Below are positions 21,191 through 32,782 of a stretch of DNA of 64,000 nt, piece after piece. The stretch comes from Debaryomyces hansenii CBS767 (lineage: Eukaryota > Ascomycota > Pichiomycetes > Serinales > Debaryomycetaceae): the NCBI RefSeq assembly GCF_000006445.2, contig NC_006047.2, positions 868,001 through 932,000 on the forward strand. The letters run 5' to 3'. The first letter of the stretch is position 1, and every line of letters begins with the position of its first letter. Under the pieces are notes generated by a model. That model was not told the DNA's origin. It saw nothing but the letters and a program-made list of their open reading frames with translations, and did not search any database. The position numbers and the translations under genes are program-made.

Positions 21191-22939
21191 TTAAACTAAA
21201 CTCCTCCAAAGTCTTAAATACATAGGTACCCCCTCTTTGATTGTATCTTCCTCCATTTCATAATTCATTAAATCAACATCCGTTTCTCGTCTACCTGTAT
21301 CTAAATCTATCTCGCTTAACTTGATGTAGAACTTCCAATTTCTCGAGTAGACTTTATGACAAACGTAAAATAACAATATAACAAACACCCCTAAATAATT
21401 TTGGAAGAAACTCGTTACGTTTGGCTTTCCATCGCTACCAATTGGAAATAATGCAACCCAGAATTGGACCCCCAACACAACTATAAGGAAAATCATGGAA
21501 TAAATGGAGCCCCAAATACCTGCGATAGACGTGAATGATAATTCATCAGTAGATCTGCCCTGATATCTCAATGCGGCCCTAAATCTCAAGTGGCACAATC
21601 CAATACTAAACCATGAAAAAATTGTGGCTAAACCACTCACACTTAACAACCATGTAAATACTTCACCTTCATTCTCATACGCACTAAGGAAACATAATAA
21701 TCCAAAAATTCCTGAAATTGCTAATCCTGCCAATGGTCTACCACGACGATCAACATAATTGAGTATTTTAGGTCCTAATCCTTGTGCTCCTAAACTTTGA
21801 ATTGTACGAGAGCACCCATAAACAGCTGAATTACCCACGGAAAGGACCGAAATTAAAATCACAGCGTTGAAGATTGAAGGTAATGCGTTGATGCCACCAA
21901 TTTTAATTGCAATAACAAACGGAGATGCAGATCCTGTGCTAGACGATCCTAATAATTCTTCTGAATCATACGGTACAATGAGACCAATGAACGTTAACGA
22001 TAAAATATAGAAAAGAAAAATTCTCCAAAAAACTTGCTTGATGGCTTTTGGTAATGTTTTCTTTGGGTTAGCGGTTTCAGCTGCTGCAAGACCCACCATT
22101 TCCGATCCTGCCAAACTGTATGAGGCAGTTACAAAGACAGTACAAACACCTTTGAACCCATTTGCAAATGCTCCGGGGTTATGAAAATTTTTACCACCAA
22201 TAAATTCGTGGGTTGGACCACCCCCACAGACTAATACAATACCCAATATTATAAAGCCAATAATTGCGATTATCTTGACTATAGCCAAGTAAAATTCGGC
22301 TTCACCGTAACCCTTAACCCCAAATAAATTTATAACGAAGATGAATATGTAAAAGATGGCAACCCATGCAACTGGATTGATTGTACTATCCCAATATTGA
22401 ATCGACATAGCTGCGGCCACTAATTCTAGTGGAAGCACAATTAACCACATAATAGCATAATTCCATCCTACTGCAAACCCCCATGAAGGATCAACAAATC
22501 TTGTTGCATAACTTGAAAAAGCACCACTAACAGGAAAAGCAACACACATCTCTCCTAATGCATGAATAGTACAAAAGACCATCGTACCAACAAGCCCCCA
22601 GGCTATAAGTAATGCGGCTGGACCACCAGTTCTCAAGGAGGAACCACTACCGATCAACAAACCAGTCCCCACACTTCCACCAATTGCAATCATTTGCAAA
22701 TGTCTATTTTTCAAGTCTCTCATTAATGGAGACTTTGAAGCACCAATATTGGCCTTCTCTATGTCATTCAAATTATCATTTTGGCCATATTCTATCTCTT
22801 TCTCTTCTGCTGGTCTCTTGAAGGAATCTCTGAAATTCTGCCATTTCGACGATGCCTTTTCATTTGACCCAGTGTCATTAGAACTGGATCCTCCAATAGC
22901 ACTTTCGACGACGCTTCTAGCATCTTCCTTATCCGACAT
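21191..22939 (-). CDS. Amino-acid permease (YAT/Gap1-like family)
   Basis: Plasma-membrane proton-coupled amino-acid uptake. The protein is 582 aa from MSDKEDARSV, the first ATG; the frame upstream of it has only a TTG. The hydrophilic N-terminus (about 85 residues) precedes twelve predicted membrane segments. The first carries IAIGGSVGTGLLIGSGSSLR, and SLAGSEMVGLAAAETANPKK is in the middle. The C-terminus MYLRLWRSLV lacks the FWC end of S. cerevisiae Gap1. Substrate cannot be told from sequence. As I recall, an amino-acid permease (HIP1) also borders the C. albicans MTL on the PAP side, matching this position. Confidence 0.88.
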   Translation of the reverse strand: MSDKEDARSVVESAIGGSSSNDTGSNEKASSKWQNFRDSFKRPAEEKEIEYGQNDNLNDIEKANIGASKSPLMRDLKNRHLQMIAIGGSVGTGLLIGSGSSLRTGGPAALLIAWGLVGTMVFCTIHALGEMCVAFPVSGAFSSYATRFVDPSWGFAVGWNYAIMWLIVLPLELVAAAMSIQYWDSTINPVAWVAIFYIFIFVINLFGVKGYGEAEFYLAIVKIIAIIGFIILGIVLVCGGGPTHEFIGGKNFHNPGAFANGFKGVCTVFVTASYSLAGSEMVGLAAAETANPKKTLPKAIKQVFWRIFLFYILSLTFIGLIVPYDSEELLGSSSTGSASPFVIAIKIGGINALPSIFNAVILISVLSVGNSAVYGCSRTIQSLGAQGLGPKILNYVDRRGRPLAGLAISGIFGLLCFLSAYENEGEVFTWLLSVSGLATIFSWFSIGLCHLRFRAALRYQGRSTDELSFTSIAGIWGSIYSMIFLIVVLGVQFWVALFPIGSDGKPNVTSFFQNYLGVFVILLFYVCHKVYSRNWKFYIKLSEIDLDTGRRETDVDLMNYEMEEDTIKEGVPMYLRLWRSLV

Positions 22940-23544
22940 GTCTATTTGACTACCTATCAGAAGAAGTAATACATGAAATACCTCCAACGAATTTTTTGAA
23001 AAAACCTCTTAGGCATATCCTGTTTGGAAAGGTCCATCTGTATGGCGCTTTCGTTAATGCAGGTTTGCGACTCTGTTTTTCTTTTTCTGTTTTTTAATGG
23101 AAATTATAGTCCACCCCGGCCTATAGAATGACTGATATAGTAAGAATAATCAGATTGCAAATTAATGCAAGCAAACAAGCTAGTTTCATTTGACTTATTA
23201 ATCATAATATCGTTTTTTAAATTTGTAGGTCATTCTATATTGAAAAAATCTGCGAGATGCTGTTAAAACTGACTAATTTATACAATAATCCTCAATTTTT
23301 TGTAGTTTGTAGAAAAATTAACAGCAAAAAAGCACCAGCAATAATAAATGTAAAGTGTAATATAATTATTCTTAACAACAGAGATACATGTTCTTGAAAT
23401 ATCATACTATATCCTATTCTTTTTTTTTGTTATACCATTAAATTTGCCATGCTTTGAGTATATGGATACACTACAACAGGCGAATAATCAGTGCCATAAC
23501 TCAAACAATAAAATCCAAATATTAAGTAAGTAAAAAACAACACA

Positions 23545-23582
<38 letters not shown>

Positions 23583-24074
23583 GATATATACCACAACCAG
23601 TAAGTGTTTTAAATGTATAAGTATATTTATGTTTTTTAATACTAGGGCTTAATGGTATTCTACAAAAAAAAGCTTAAACTATAAATTTACAAAAAACACC
23701 TCTCTAAAGTAAATGAAGATAAACTAGCATAATCTAATCTAATCTAAACGGTTATGCCCCATCACTCCTTTCCATTCTCAAACTATCTAAATCATAATAA
23801 ACCTTAATCTAGTGGTACGGATATTTTTGTTACTTTACCTCGCATTCGATCGGTAATCAAAGGATAGCGAGGGTAATAAAGGGAAGCGCGCCACACGAAG
23901 GCCGAATGTATTCCACTATGTACTAGAACACGATGCCAGGCGCCAAATATAGAACAGACTATTGGCCTTTACTGGGAACTACGTTACAATAATACGAATT
24001 TTTCATTGGGAGTAATGTTTATTTGTGAAAATCTATTTCAGATGATATAAAAGAAAGACAAACTATTCAGTTAA
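22940..24074. other. Long intergenic region upstream of the permease
   Basis: 1.1 kb of very AT-rich DNA with an (AT)n run, homopolymer A/T tracts, and a GC-richer patch at 23820-23960 (ggaagcgcgccacacgaaggcc). It should hold the permease promoter and the INP54 terminator. I see no coding frame, tRNA or MTL regulator. Confidence 0.5.
23549..23579. repeat. (AT)n microsatellite
   Basis: About fifteen uninterrupted AT units upstream of the permease gene. Confidence 0.92.
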
Positions 24075-25406
24075 TTATATAACGTAATATGCACCCCAGC
24101 AAAATAAAGCCACGAGTAATAAGGCTAACCTTCCTTTTGAAGTAGAGCTGAACCAAAGACCCTGGCCAATTGAAAAGTCACTAATTTTTCTGATATATCC
24201 TTGGATAAGTCTGTCGAGTACAGTAGATTTCATGTATATTTGAGTTGCGCCAATGATCGATTCGTCAGAAACATCCATTCCTTGGTCGTTTGTATCGTGA
24301 CGAAAATGATTATTCGGAGTTTCGCTGGGAAGAACTTGTAGATATCCATGTGCTGATATAATGGATTCAGGAGGAGATGTTGGAACTGTTATTGATAAGT
24401 AGACTGGTTGATGATCTGATGATAGTATGGACTGTATGGAACCATATTCATGTACTTGGGGCAACACAGGAGATGATTCCTTTTTACGAGACAATACCAG
24501 AGATAAGTTATTTTTATAAGTGGATTGGTACAAGATCCTATCACACCACGAAGGAGACCGTTTCCGATTGTATATGGCGGTGTTCAAGTGATATTTGTAA
24601 GTCGGCCTGAAATTGATACATGCCTCACTAAATCCAGCAAATATATTACCATTATGTCTTTCTTCGGTCAATTCATCGTAATTTTTGACAAGTTCTTCGA
24701 TATCGCCATGGTCAAGCTTACTTTGGTCTTGTAAATTCAAGAGCTGATTAAACGATGCAGAATTGGGGTCATACTTTTTAGTAGTACGATAGTTTAGGTC
24801 TCCCATGACAAAACAATGGGCTCTTGGTTTCAATAAACTGTAACCATCTCCAAAGTCCATTGACCTCATTAACAGATTGACTTCATTATTTCTCTTCTGA
24901 AAGTAATGATCGCCTTCATAAGCGGATAAGTGGAAATTAGCAAATGTCATCTCCACTGGACTTTTTGTAGATTCATGCCTTCCTTCTGGAATATACGATA
25001 ATCTTATACCTGCAGCACCCTTCATTGACGAGTATCCGTATCCACACCCACTTCTGCCTAGTCTAAGTTTATGAAATTTCAGAGGGTACGGAGTAATGGC
25101 AATAATACCAATTGCCCCAATATGGTTCATGCCAATTGTGTGGAACTTTACGTCTTCCGTTCCATATTTTCTATTCAACGCCTCAATAAAGAACTTATTG
25201 AACTTTATTAAGTGATTACTAGCATTCTCCACAAAACATCCATCAATAATCGAACATAGTTCTTCTAATCCAAAAACGTACAACGTTGATAATTGATCAG
25301 GTAATGATTCCATAATTTTTGGGATAACTAAATCATAATCAAGCTTTTGTTTATTACAGTTATAAGTGAGTAAGTATAAGGGAATGTTTTCATTAGTGTC
25401 CGTCAT
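24075..25406 (-). CDS. INP54: Inositol polyphosphate 5-phosphatase Inp54, tail-anchored
   Basis: Hydrolyses PI(4,5)P2 at the 5-position on the ER. The 443-aa protein is an endonuclease/exonuclease/phosphatase fold with the 5-phosphatase signatures FVMGDLNYRTT (about residue 195), PSWCDRILYQS (about 286) and SDHQPVYLSI (about 330). It ends in a single hydrophobic helix (LALLLVALFCWGAYYVI) after a basic segment, a tail anchor as in S. cerevisiae Inp54. RIB2 lies two genes away; INP54 and RIB2 are direct neighbours in S. cerevisiae (YOL065C, YOL066C). Confidence 0.93.
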   Translation of the reverse strand: MTDTNENIPLYLLTYNCNKQKLDYDLVIPKIMESLPDQLSTLYVFGLEELCSIIDGCFVENASNHLIKFNKFFIEALNRKYGTEDVKFHTIGMNHIGAIGIIAITPYPLKFHKLRLGRSGCGYGYSSMKGAAGIRLSYIPEGRHESTKSPVEMTFANFHLSAYEGDHYFQKRNNEVNLLMRSMDFGDGYSLLKPRAHCFVMGDLNYRTTKKYDPNSASFNQLLNLQDQSKLDHGDIEELVKNYDELTEERHNGNIFAGFSEACINFRPTYKYHLNTAIYNRKRSPSWCDRILYQSTYKNNLSLVLSRKKESSPVLPQVHEYGSIQSILSSDHQPVYLSITVPTSPPESIISAHGYLQVLPSETPNNHFRHDTNDQGMDVSDESIIGATQIYMKSTVLDRLIQGYIRKISDFSIGQGLWFSSTSKGRLALLLVALFCWGAYYVI

Positions 25407-25530
25407 TTTGAATTATATCAACCAGATATGATAACTGATTCTAAATAAAATTAAATTTCAGCCTTAAGAATGCGCATGAAGCTACTAAAAATTAGTACTA
25501 AATTTGTTATGATATTCCCTGTAACAGTAA

Positions 25531-27087
25531 ATGTCTTTACTCGAATCACAACGGTCTATCCTAGAAGAAATAGATGTCCTAGAACAGTCTATTTCTCAGA
25601 GAGTTCAAAGGAATCCTCTGTTGTTGCCATCATCTCAAAAGCCAAGTGATGTGACTATATCATCATCTAAGAAGCGACCTCTAAAGGAAGAGTTATTGCA
25701 GCAACATGAGCTAAAATTCTTAAAAAATAAGTATAGAAGACATTGTTCGACAGTATTAGGAAACAAAGATACTAAAAGGAACCATTTTGAAGAAGAATCA
25801 AATAAGTTGAAAGACCCAGCGTACGAATTTAAACTATTCGATTCTATGTTAAACGACATAAAGCAACACCATGAACTTCAAACTGAGACAAATCAGGCCG
25901 AGGACATCAGTAAGATTTACAGAATGTACTCCAGTGCACCAAGGGTAGAAGAGAAGCATAATAAGAAGGATGAATTGAAAGTGAAAAGAAAGTATATTCT
26001 AAGCGCAGCTGCATCGCATATTGATTTCGATGGGATGTTCACTCCTGATGAACTATATGGAAAATATCTAGACTTGTTTCCGTTCTACGAAACTTACAAA
26101 TCAATAGTAGATCATAACGTTACGTATGTTGAATATTTATCCATATATGACCAGGTTCCGTACGAAGTAGTGAAAAGGAACAATACCGCATATTCCAAGT
26201 ATATTAAAGATCTTGCAGAATATTTGTTAAAATTCATAGAGAAAGTTCAGCCTTTGTCCAACATTGATGAGCTACAAGAAGGTATGACGAAACAATTTTC
26301 TGCTTCATCTAAAATACAGACAGACGGAAAATCAAACGATAGAGGTGAAGTCTATTGTGAAGCATGCGACAAGCTCTTTGCAAAGGATTCCGTATATAAG
26401 GGACACTTGAGTGGTAAAAAACATCAAAGGAACATCAAGAATCGGGCTAGTTCTGAGTCTGATATTCCAAATTCCAACAGAGTCAAAGATTTGGAATTCG
26501 ACGAATTCAAAGTAAGATTTTTGGGTGAGAAGTTAAACGACTACAGATCTCCAACGATCTCGAATGCTGAGAGAAAAGCTGCATTGACAGACAGAGAAAG
26601 GATAGCCGAGACCATTTCGATTGTTGGCGACGAATCGGACTATACAACAATAAACTCTACTTCTGGCGGCGAATCCGATTCGAATGAATCCAGTGATAAC
26701 GATGAATATAACATGAAAGATTTGCCTATCGGCGTTGATGGGAAACCAATTCCCTATTGGTTATATAAACTTCAAGGATACCACAAGACATACGAATGCG
26801 AAATTTGCGGTAACACAACGTACAAAGGTAGGGCTGTGTTTGCTAAGCATTTCAATAGTGCAAAGCACCAACACGGTTTAGGTTGCTTAGGTATTAGTGA
26901 TGATTACATGGCCTTGTTTAAAAGCATAGTTAAAATTGATGAAGCATTAGACTTATGGCGTAGATTAAAAAAGGAAAGAAGGATTAAAGAGGGAGATACT
27001 GAAAATGCTATTGAAGTTGAAGATGAAGAAGGGAATGTCTTATCCGAAAAGGACTACTTGGAATTGAAGAAACAAGGCCTATTGTAA
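25531..27087 (+). CDS. PRP9: Splicing factor Prp9 (SF3a60)
   Basis: Subunit of SF3a in the U2 snRNP, needed for prespliceosome assembly. The 518-aa protein (S. cerevisiae 530) has the SF3a60 N-terminal helical region, the telomere-like YILSAAASHIDFDGMFTPDE block near residue 155, a first C2H2 finger YCEACDKLFAKDSVYKGHLS with HLSGKKH near 275-300, and the C-terminal Matrin-type finger YECEICGNTTYKGRAVFAKH with NSAKHQHGL near 420-450. Its 3' end is 119 bp before RIB2 on the same strand. Confidence 0.95.
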   Translation: MSLLESQRSILEEIDVLEQSISQRVQRNPLLLPSSQKPSDVTISSSKKRPLKEELLQQHELKFLKNKYRRHCSTVLGNKDTKRNHFEEESNKLKDPAYEFKLFDSMLNDIKQHHELQTETNQAEDISKIYRMYSSAPRVEEKHNKKDELKVKRKYILSAAASHIDFDGMFTPDELYGKYLDLFPFYETYKSIVDHNVTYVEYLSIYDQVPYEVVKRNNTAYSKYIKDLAEYLLKFIEKVQPLSNIDELQEGMTKQFSASSKIQTDGKSNDRGEVYCEACDKLFAKDSVYKGHLSGKKHQRNIKNRASSESDIPNSNRVKDLEFDEFKVRFLGEKLNDYRSPTISNAERKAALTDRERIAETISIVGDESDYTTINSTSGGESDSNESSDNDEYNMKDLPIGVDGKPIPYWLYKLQGYHKTYECEICGNTTYKGRAVFAKHFNSAKHQHGLGCLGISDDYMALFKSIVKIDEALDLWRRLKKERRIKEGDTENAIEVEDEEGNVLSEKDYLELKKQGLL

Positions 27088-27206
27088 AGTTGTACATAGT
27101 TAGTCGAATATATGCGAGTTTAGCCGTCTCGGTTATCGCTGAAAAATTTATGTAATCCGATTTTTCATATTTGCATTTAGATATATTAAAGCTTCATTAC
27201 GCTTTG

Positions 27207-29030
27207 ATGGTAATATATAGAAATAGATTATTACACTTTAAGTATAATTTCTCCCGCTATTTCTATAAAAGTTCAAGTCAAATGTCGAAAGAAGAAGCGA
27301 AAGGTGTAAAAAGGTCACCGTCTCCAGCAGAGATTAATCCTCTTTTGACACCTAAACTAAGAGATTCATTGGGATTTCGAATGAAAAGACAAACTATAGA
27401 CAAGAGAACTCTAACAGCATATCAACAACTCGGAGGAGAAGAATCGAATGATGATACAAATACGTTATCTAAGACCAAAACCATTCACGAAGAAGAAGCT
27501 GAAGGAGCAAGTTATACTATTGACGGAAGACTCCGAAGAGTTAATCCGTATTTTTTCACTTATTTGACGTACTGTAAGATGAGATGGAGAGATAGGAAAT
27601 TGCTTGATATCTTCGTTAAAGAATTTAGAGATAGAGATGCTGATTTTTATAAGAAGACGATTGCAGCTGGGCAGGTTACTTTGAATAAAAAACCTGCTGA
27701 CTTAGACAGTATAGTAAGGAATGGAGATTTAATTAGTCATAGATGTCATAGACATGAGCCGTCAGTGAGTTCTCGTGGAATAAAAATTGTGCATGAAGAT
27801 GAGAATATTATAGCGATTGACAAGCCTTCGGGAATTGCAGTACATCCTACAGGAAGATATCGTTATAATACTATAACAAAAATTTTTCAACACGAATTTG
27901 GAAAAGTCGTACACCCATGTAATCGATTGGACAGATTAACAAGTGGCTTAATGTTCTTAGGTAAGAATGCCAAAGGTGCTGATGCCTTTGTCCAACAAAT
28001 AAGAGATAGAACAGTTAAAAAGGAATATATTGCTCGAGTGGTTGGGAAGTTTGATATCGGAGATGTTGAGGTAGATAAGCCATTAAAAACCGTTTCTCCT
28101 AAGCATGGATTGAACAGAGTTGATTTCGACGAGGGAAAAGAAGCGAAGACGGTATTTAGAAGAATATCATATGATCCAGAATCAGATACATCTATTGTAA
28201 AATGCTTTCCATTTACTGGAAGAACTCATCAAATTCGTGTGCATTTGCAATATATTGGACATGCGATTGCTAATGATCCAATGTATTCTAACGCAACTGT
28301 TTGGGGAAAAAATTTAGGTAAACATGGAGAAGGAGAGAATGCAGACATAATAAGTAAATTAGATCGTATTGGTAAGGATAAGGCTTCATCAACTTGGATA
28401 CATCCTCAGGAAGATGGAGAAATTTTATCTGGTCATCTATGTGATATCTGTAGTGCCGAGTTGTATACTGATCCAGGTCCAAATGATTTAGATTTATGGT
28501 TACATGCTTATAAGTATGAAGCAGCTGATAAAACATGGTCATACAAAACAGAATACCCAGAATGGGCTACTCTGCCTCATAGGAAATACATGGAATTAGC
28601 ATTAGAAATGGCCAATAAATGTGGTGAGACGCAAACACAATTTAATGTGGGTGCAGTTTTAGTGAATAATGGTGAAGTCTTAGCAACAGGTCATTCTCGT
28701 GAATTGCCTGGTAATACTCACGCAGAGCAGTGTGCATTAGAAAAATATTTCGAACAAACTGGAAAAAGGGAAGTTCCTGCTGGGACCGAAATATATACTA
28801 CTATGGAACCATGCTCCTTGAGATTGAGTGGTAACTTACCATGTGTTGATAGGATTTTAGAAACAAACATTAAAACATGTTTTGTTGGTGTTGTGGAGCC
28901 AGATATCTTCGTCAAGAATAATTCAGGGTACACTAAGTTGACGGAGCGTGATGTAGAGTATATTCATATCCCAGGATACGAAGAGCTTTGCTTGAAAATT
29001 GCTAAAAAAGGACATGAAAAGATTGAATAA
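27207..29030 (+). CDS. RIB2: Rib2: tRNA pseudouridine synthase fused to DRAP deaminase
   Basis: Bifunctional protein: an RluA-type pseudouridine synthase (tRNA position 32) fused to the deaminase of riboflavin synthesis. The synthase domain spans about residues 120-400 from this start, with [20 protein letters not shown] carrying the catalytic Asp. The deaminase is C-terminal: [12 protein letters not shown] (zinc His and catalytic Glu) and [16 protein letters not shown]. From the first ATG it is 607 aa; a second ATG at 27282 ([10 protein letters not shown]) gives 582 aa, close to S. cerevisiae Rib2 (591). The extra 25 residues are Arg/Lys/aromatic and lack acids, like a mitochondrial presequence, so both starts may be used. 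Confidence 0.93.
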   Translation: MVIYRNRLLHFKYNFSRYFYKSSSQMSKEEAKGVKRSPSPAEINPLLTPKLRDSLGFRMKRQTIDKRTLTAYQQLGGEESNDDTNTLSKTKTIHEEEAEGASYTIDGRLRRVNPYFFTYLTYCKMRWRDRKLLDIFVKEFRDRDADFYKKTIAAGQVTLNKKPADLDSIVRNGDLISHRCHRHEPSVSSRGIKIVHEDENIIAIDKPSGIAVHPTGRYRYNTITKIFQHEFGKVVHPCNRLDRLTSGLMFLGKNAKGADAFVQQIRDRTVKKEYIARVVGKFDIGDVEVDKPLKTVSPKHGLNRVDFDEGKEAKTVFRRISYDPESDTSIVKCFPFTGRTHQIRVHLQYIGHAIANDPMYSNATVWGKNLGKHGEGENADIISKLDRIGKDKASSTWIHPQEDGEILSGHLCDICSAELYTDPGPNDLDLWLHAYKYEAADKTWSYKTEYPEWATLPHRKYMELALEMANKCGETQTQFNVGAVLVNNGEVLATGHSRELPGNTHAEQCALEKYFEQTGKREVPAGTEIYTTMEPCSLRLSGNLPCVDRILETNIKTCFVGVVEPDIFVKNNSGYTKLTERDVEYIHIPGYEELCLKIAKKGHEKIE

Positions 29031-29066
29031 ATATGTTTAAACTAAAAAGATTATATACTATTCATA

Positions 29067-30680
29067 TTATGTTTCAGTATCGGATGCATCAATTATTACC
29101 TCTCTTGTTGAATAAACAAATACATCTCTCCTATTTTGCGCGGTAGAATTGTTGGTTCTATGTATGTCACTATTACTAGCGAATCTAATAGTGTTATTGC
29201 GGTTGGTATTTCTATGGTCCTCCTGATTCTCAAGAGTCATATCCGCCGGATCATCACGTTTATGGTTCAAATTATCCATACGAAATACTTCATCATTATG
29301 TGCACTAACAGGTGTTCCTGTGAAAACACTGGCTGACCTAGGAATAGCCAACCCTTTTGCAATGACATGATCCGTTATATTTAAAAATGTTTCTTTTGTT
29401 CTTCTATACGTTTCGAATATGGATCCGAAACCTTTATCATTACCATCGAAGTTTACAGGCCGGTACCCTTTATGAGTATTTTCTCCATTTCGAGAGAGTC
29501 CGTGCCTATTATTGTGATCATTATTTCCTCTTTCATTGTCATTTTCATTGCCACTTTCGTCGTCATTTTCATTATTATTATTTTCGTGATCTTCATCTTC
29601 TTCATCAACAAATAGCTCGAACCTATCAAGCTCGTATAACTCGTCTTCATAAAATTTTCTTCCTAGAACACCTTCCTTTTCTTTTGCCTTCATTATGCTA
29701 TTGTATTTATTACACCATTCCCAAGGTATTACAACACAAATATCGTATGTAACAACCGAGAAAATTTCAGATAACTCAAAAACCCAAGCATTCGAAACAT
29801 CCGCTATGAAAAACGCAACAGGCCCATAAATTAATATAACTGTTAGTAATGTTATAAGCCATATTTTCTTGTTGGCTATTATATAATTGATTTTCATCAA
29901 TACAAACACAGAAACTAAAGCAGCGTAGCAAACACCCATAGCAATCCTCACTAGATATTGAAACGCAGGTAGGATGTCACCAGCTTCACTATCGTCGGAA
30001 AATGAATGGAATCGAGTTATCGCCCACAAAACTTGTGATGTGATAGATGCAAATATTCCAACAAAGAATGTCAACCGCTTATCTTTTTGCCTCAGAAAGA
30101 TACGCATAATGATCTGCACTTGATTGATCTGTAGCAAAAACACAACTATAAGGTCTATGATATTAAGTGCCAAGCTTGAATTTATACAATCAAAGAGCTT
30201 AGTTCCATGCAAGAACCCCTGTTTCTGCTGTTTATGAAGCTCAATGATCGCCATAATGACAGTTATCAACAAATATATAGAAGACAAAGTAGTGGAAGCC
30301 CTCAACAATATTGATGGCTTAATGGTATAATTGGTAATGACAAATATGTTCAAAAACCACGTTATCACCGCCAGAATCGATATCGAGTAAAGAACGGGTA
30401 CCACGCTGTACGCAAACGATCCTTTAGAACTATTGCCCGTAAAATCATGCCATGTTTGCTCAGCTATCGGTAAAAGACCTGCAAACTTATTTAACATCAA
30501 TCCATTATTAGTATTTAGCATAGGAACAGAATGTTTATAACATTTCTGTTGAAAAATGCTTCGACTAATGAATTGGGACCCAAAACTTGTGTTCTGCGAT
30601 ATCAATAGACCTTCTGGAAGAGATAGCTGTTCACAAGCCGGATAAATTTCCTCTTGCCATTCGTCTGATCTCCAGTACAT
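29067..30680 (-). CDS. RIM21: PalH/Rim21 ambient-pH sensor
   Basis: Seven-transmembrane receptor at the top of the Rim101 alkaline-pH pathway. The 537-aa protein has a short extracellular N-terminus, about seven hydrophobic helices between residues 90 and 325, then the PalH signature [14 protein letters not shown] and [14 protein letters not shown] near 330-355. It ends in a long acidic Asn/Asp/Glu-rich cytosolic tail. The paralogue Dfg16 has the same fold. I choose Rim21 because the divergent neighbour is MSB3, and RIM21-MSB3 are also divergent neighbours in S. cerevisiae (YNL294C, YNL293W). Confidence 0.85.
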   Translation of the reverse strand: MYWRSDEWQEEIYPACEQLSLPEGLLISQNTSFGSQFISRSIFQQKCYKHSVPMLNTNNGLMLNKFAGLLPIAEQTWHDFTGNSSKGSFAYSVVPVLYSISILAVITWFLNIFVITNYTIKPSILLRASTTLSSIYLLITVIMAIIELHKQQKQGFLHGTKLFDCINSSLALNIIDLIVVFLLQINQVQIIMRIFLRQKDKRLTFFVGIFASITSQVLWAITRFHSFSDDSEAGDILPAFQYLVRIAMGVCYAALVSVFVLMKINYIIANKKIWLITLLTVILIYGPVAFFIADVSNAWVFELSEIFSVVTYDICVVIPWEWCNKYNSIMKAKEKEGVLGRKFYEDELYELDRFELFVDEEDEDHENNNNENDDESGNENDNERGNNDHNNRHGLSRNGENTHKGYRPVNFDGNDKGFGSIFETYRRTKETFLNITDHVIAKGLAIPRSASVFTGTPVSAHNDEVFRMDNLNHKRDDPADMTLENQEDHRNTNRNNTIRFASNSDIHRTNNSTAQNRRDVFVYSTREVIIDASDTET

Positions 30681-30934
30681 GCCATTCAGTAGCTCAACTA
30701 GTTGAAAGGAAAGATTGTATAATGCTTCGGCTTATATTTGGTCTAGGGAAGAAATATATTCCGCGACATTTTGTTGAAGACGACATTGCGACCGTAAATG
30801 TCGTCAGGGCAAAAGATGGACCCAAGCTCAACCTGGCCATAAACATATAAAACTGGTTTACAAGCATACGGTAGGTTTATAATTAGTGATTAGTAAATCA
30901 CGGGCAGCAGAATAGATACCAATAAGGAAAGAAA

Positions 30935-32644
30935 ATGGTATCAGCTGGTGAGAATGGTAGAAAGTATGTTTCAACGTTGGATCCATCAGTAAAAGTACAA
31001 GGTACAAACGATTTATTGTCAACTCCTAAGGCAAATCATCAGCGCTCAGACTCATCATATTCAAACAATTATTCACTTCTAGATATTTATGAAATGGAAT
31101 CTCCACATATCGGATCGCCAGAAGTTAAAGATGACGGATTCATAGATAGAACCATGGTTAATTCAAATGGGGATGAAACGATGGAATCAGTAAATGACGA
31201 TACGATTGAGATACAGGACGACGATATTGGATGCCGTGAAAGCTACGTGAAGCCAACTATAAACGCTAATGTAGAGGATCTTTTGCATTCACAATTTGAT
31301 AGATACGGATTTAAGAAGGCGTCGACGCATCACAATATAACCAAAGAGGCATATGATCAGTGGTTTAGAGATTACTCGCAATACACCCTTAAAAGAAAGA
31401 AAAAATGGCATTTTTTGATGAAAAGCAACGGGTTGGGACTCGACTCAGATGAAGCATGCCCCACTCGTTTTCCACCAAAGTCTGATAAGGTTAAAAAAAT
31501 GGTTCGAAAAGGTATACCTGCGGAATGGAGAGGTAATGCGTGGTTCTTTTATGCTGGTGGACATGAAAGGCTTAATAAGCATATAGGAGTCTATGAACAA
31601 ATAGTACGCGATACGAAAGATATACATAACAAAGACATTGAAGTTGTTGAACGTGATTTAAATAGGACATTTCCTGACAACATCTATTTTAACGACGTGA
31701 TACGGAATCGCCCTTCTAGCACGTCTGTCAATAACACCTCTACCGAAACACATATGATAAAATCGTTACGTCGAGTTCTTGTGGCATTTGCACATTACCA
31801 GCCGCAAATTGGATACTGCCAATCTCTCAACTTTTTGGCTGGGTTATTGTTACTTTTCATGGAAGAAGAACGGGCATTCTGGCTATTGGTTATCTTGACC
31901 GAACGGATTATTCCAAAGGTGCACTCAGCGAACTTAGAAGGTGTACATACTGATCAGGGTGTTTTGATGCTTTGCATAAAAGAGTATATTCCGCAATTGT
32001 GGTCCATATTGGGAAAGAATTTTGAAGGTGAGACATTATCAGAAGATAAAATATTGTCCAGATTACCGCCTGTGACATTGGTGACTTCCTCATGGTTCAT
32101 GTCAGTTTTTGTTGGCATACTACCAATAGAGTCGACCTTGCGTGTATGGGATATTTTGTGGTACGAGGGGTCCAAAACCATATTCAGAATGTCATTGACT
32201 ATTTGTAAGATGTGTTTGGATAATCCTCACTTTCAGAACACCAAGATAGAAGGAGGCGGTGGTTCTGAGATGGAACAAATAGAATTGTTTCAATTTATGC
32301 AAAACTTTCCAAAAACCATCCTTGACTCAAATATACTTATAGATAATTGTTTCAAGAAAATTGGTGGGTATGGATTTGGCTCATTATCTCAGGACGAGAT
32401 TAACAAATGTAGGGAATTTGTTTCCAAGCAGAGAGCAAAATTAAATAGTAAGAAGAGCAGTGTTACGGCAGAGATGAGCGAAGAAGAAAGGAAAGTATTA
32501 ATTTCCACAGGTACTCCGTTTGACTACGGTGATAATGATATTCACGATGTTTATGGATTTAATAGATCAATTATGAGCGGTGTTACTTGGAATAAGAATA
32601 TTAGTAACAAAATGAAGAAAAAATTTAGCAGAAAATCTAAATAG
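30935..32644 (+). CDS. MSB3: Rab GTPase-activating protein Msb3/Gyp3 (TBC domain)
   Basis: GAP for exocytic and endosomal Rabs (Sec4, Ypt family) that also supports polarised growth. The 569-aa protein has an acidic disordered N-terminus, then the TBC domain at about residues 185-420: GIPAEWRGNAWFFYAGG, the arginine finger in VVERDLNRTFPDN and the glutamine finger in QIGYCQSLNFLAGLLLL. RVWDILWYEGSKTIFRMSL closes it. The C-terminus is Lys-rich. One TBC gene here corresponds to the S. cerevisiae pair MSB3/MSB4. Confidence 0.92.
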   Translation: MVSAGENGRKYVSTLDPSVKVQGTNDLLSTPKANHQRSDSSYSNNYSLLDIYEMESPHIGSPEVKDDGFIDRTMVNSNGDETMESVNDDTIEIQDDDIGCRESYVKPTINANVEDLLHSQFDRYGFKKASTHHNITKEAYDQWFRDYSQYTLKRKKKWHFLMKSNGLGLDSDEACPTRFPPKSDKVKKMVRKGIPAEWRGNAWFFYAGGHERLNKHIGVYEQIVRDTKDIHNKDIEVVERDLNRTFPDNIYFNDVIRNRPSSTSVNNTSTETHMIKSLRRVLVAFAHYQPQIGYCQSLNFLAGLLLLFMEEERAFWLLVILTERIIPKVHSANLEGVHTDQGVLMLCIKEYIPQLWSILGKNFEGETLSEDKILSRLPPVTLVTSSWFMSVFVGILPIESTLRVWDILWYEGSKTIFRMSLTICKMCLDNPHFQNTKIEGGGGSEMEQIELFQFMQNFPKTILDSNILIDNCFKKIGGYGFGSLSQDEINKCREFVSKQRAKLNSKKSSVTAEMSEEERKVLISTGTPFDYGDNDIHDVYGFNRSIMSGVTWNKNISNKMKKKFSRKSK

Positions 32645-32782
32645 TTATATAAATGTACATTATTATAATGAAGTATAGTTATTAGGCCTGAAATATGGTA
32701 TTCACACGACCACAAAAATATAGTATTGATTTGATCTAACCTACTCTGTTCTTTTCGTAGTACTATTATTGTTCCAAAAGCA

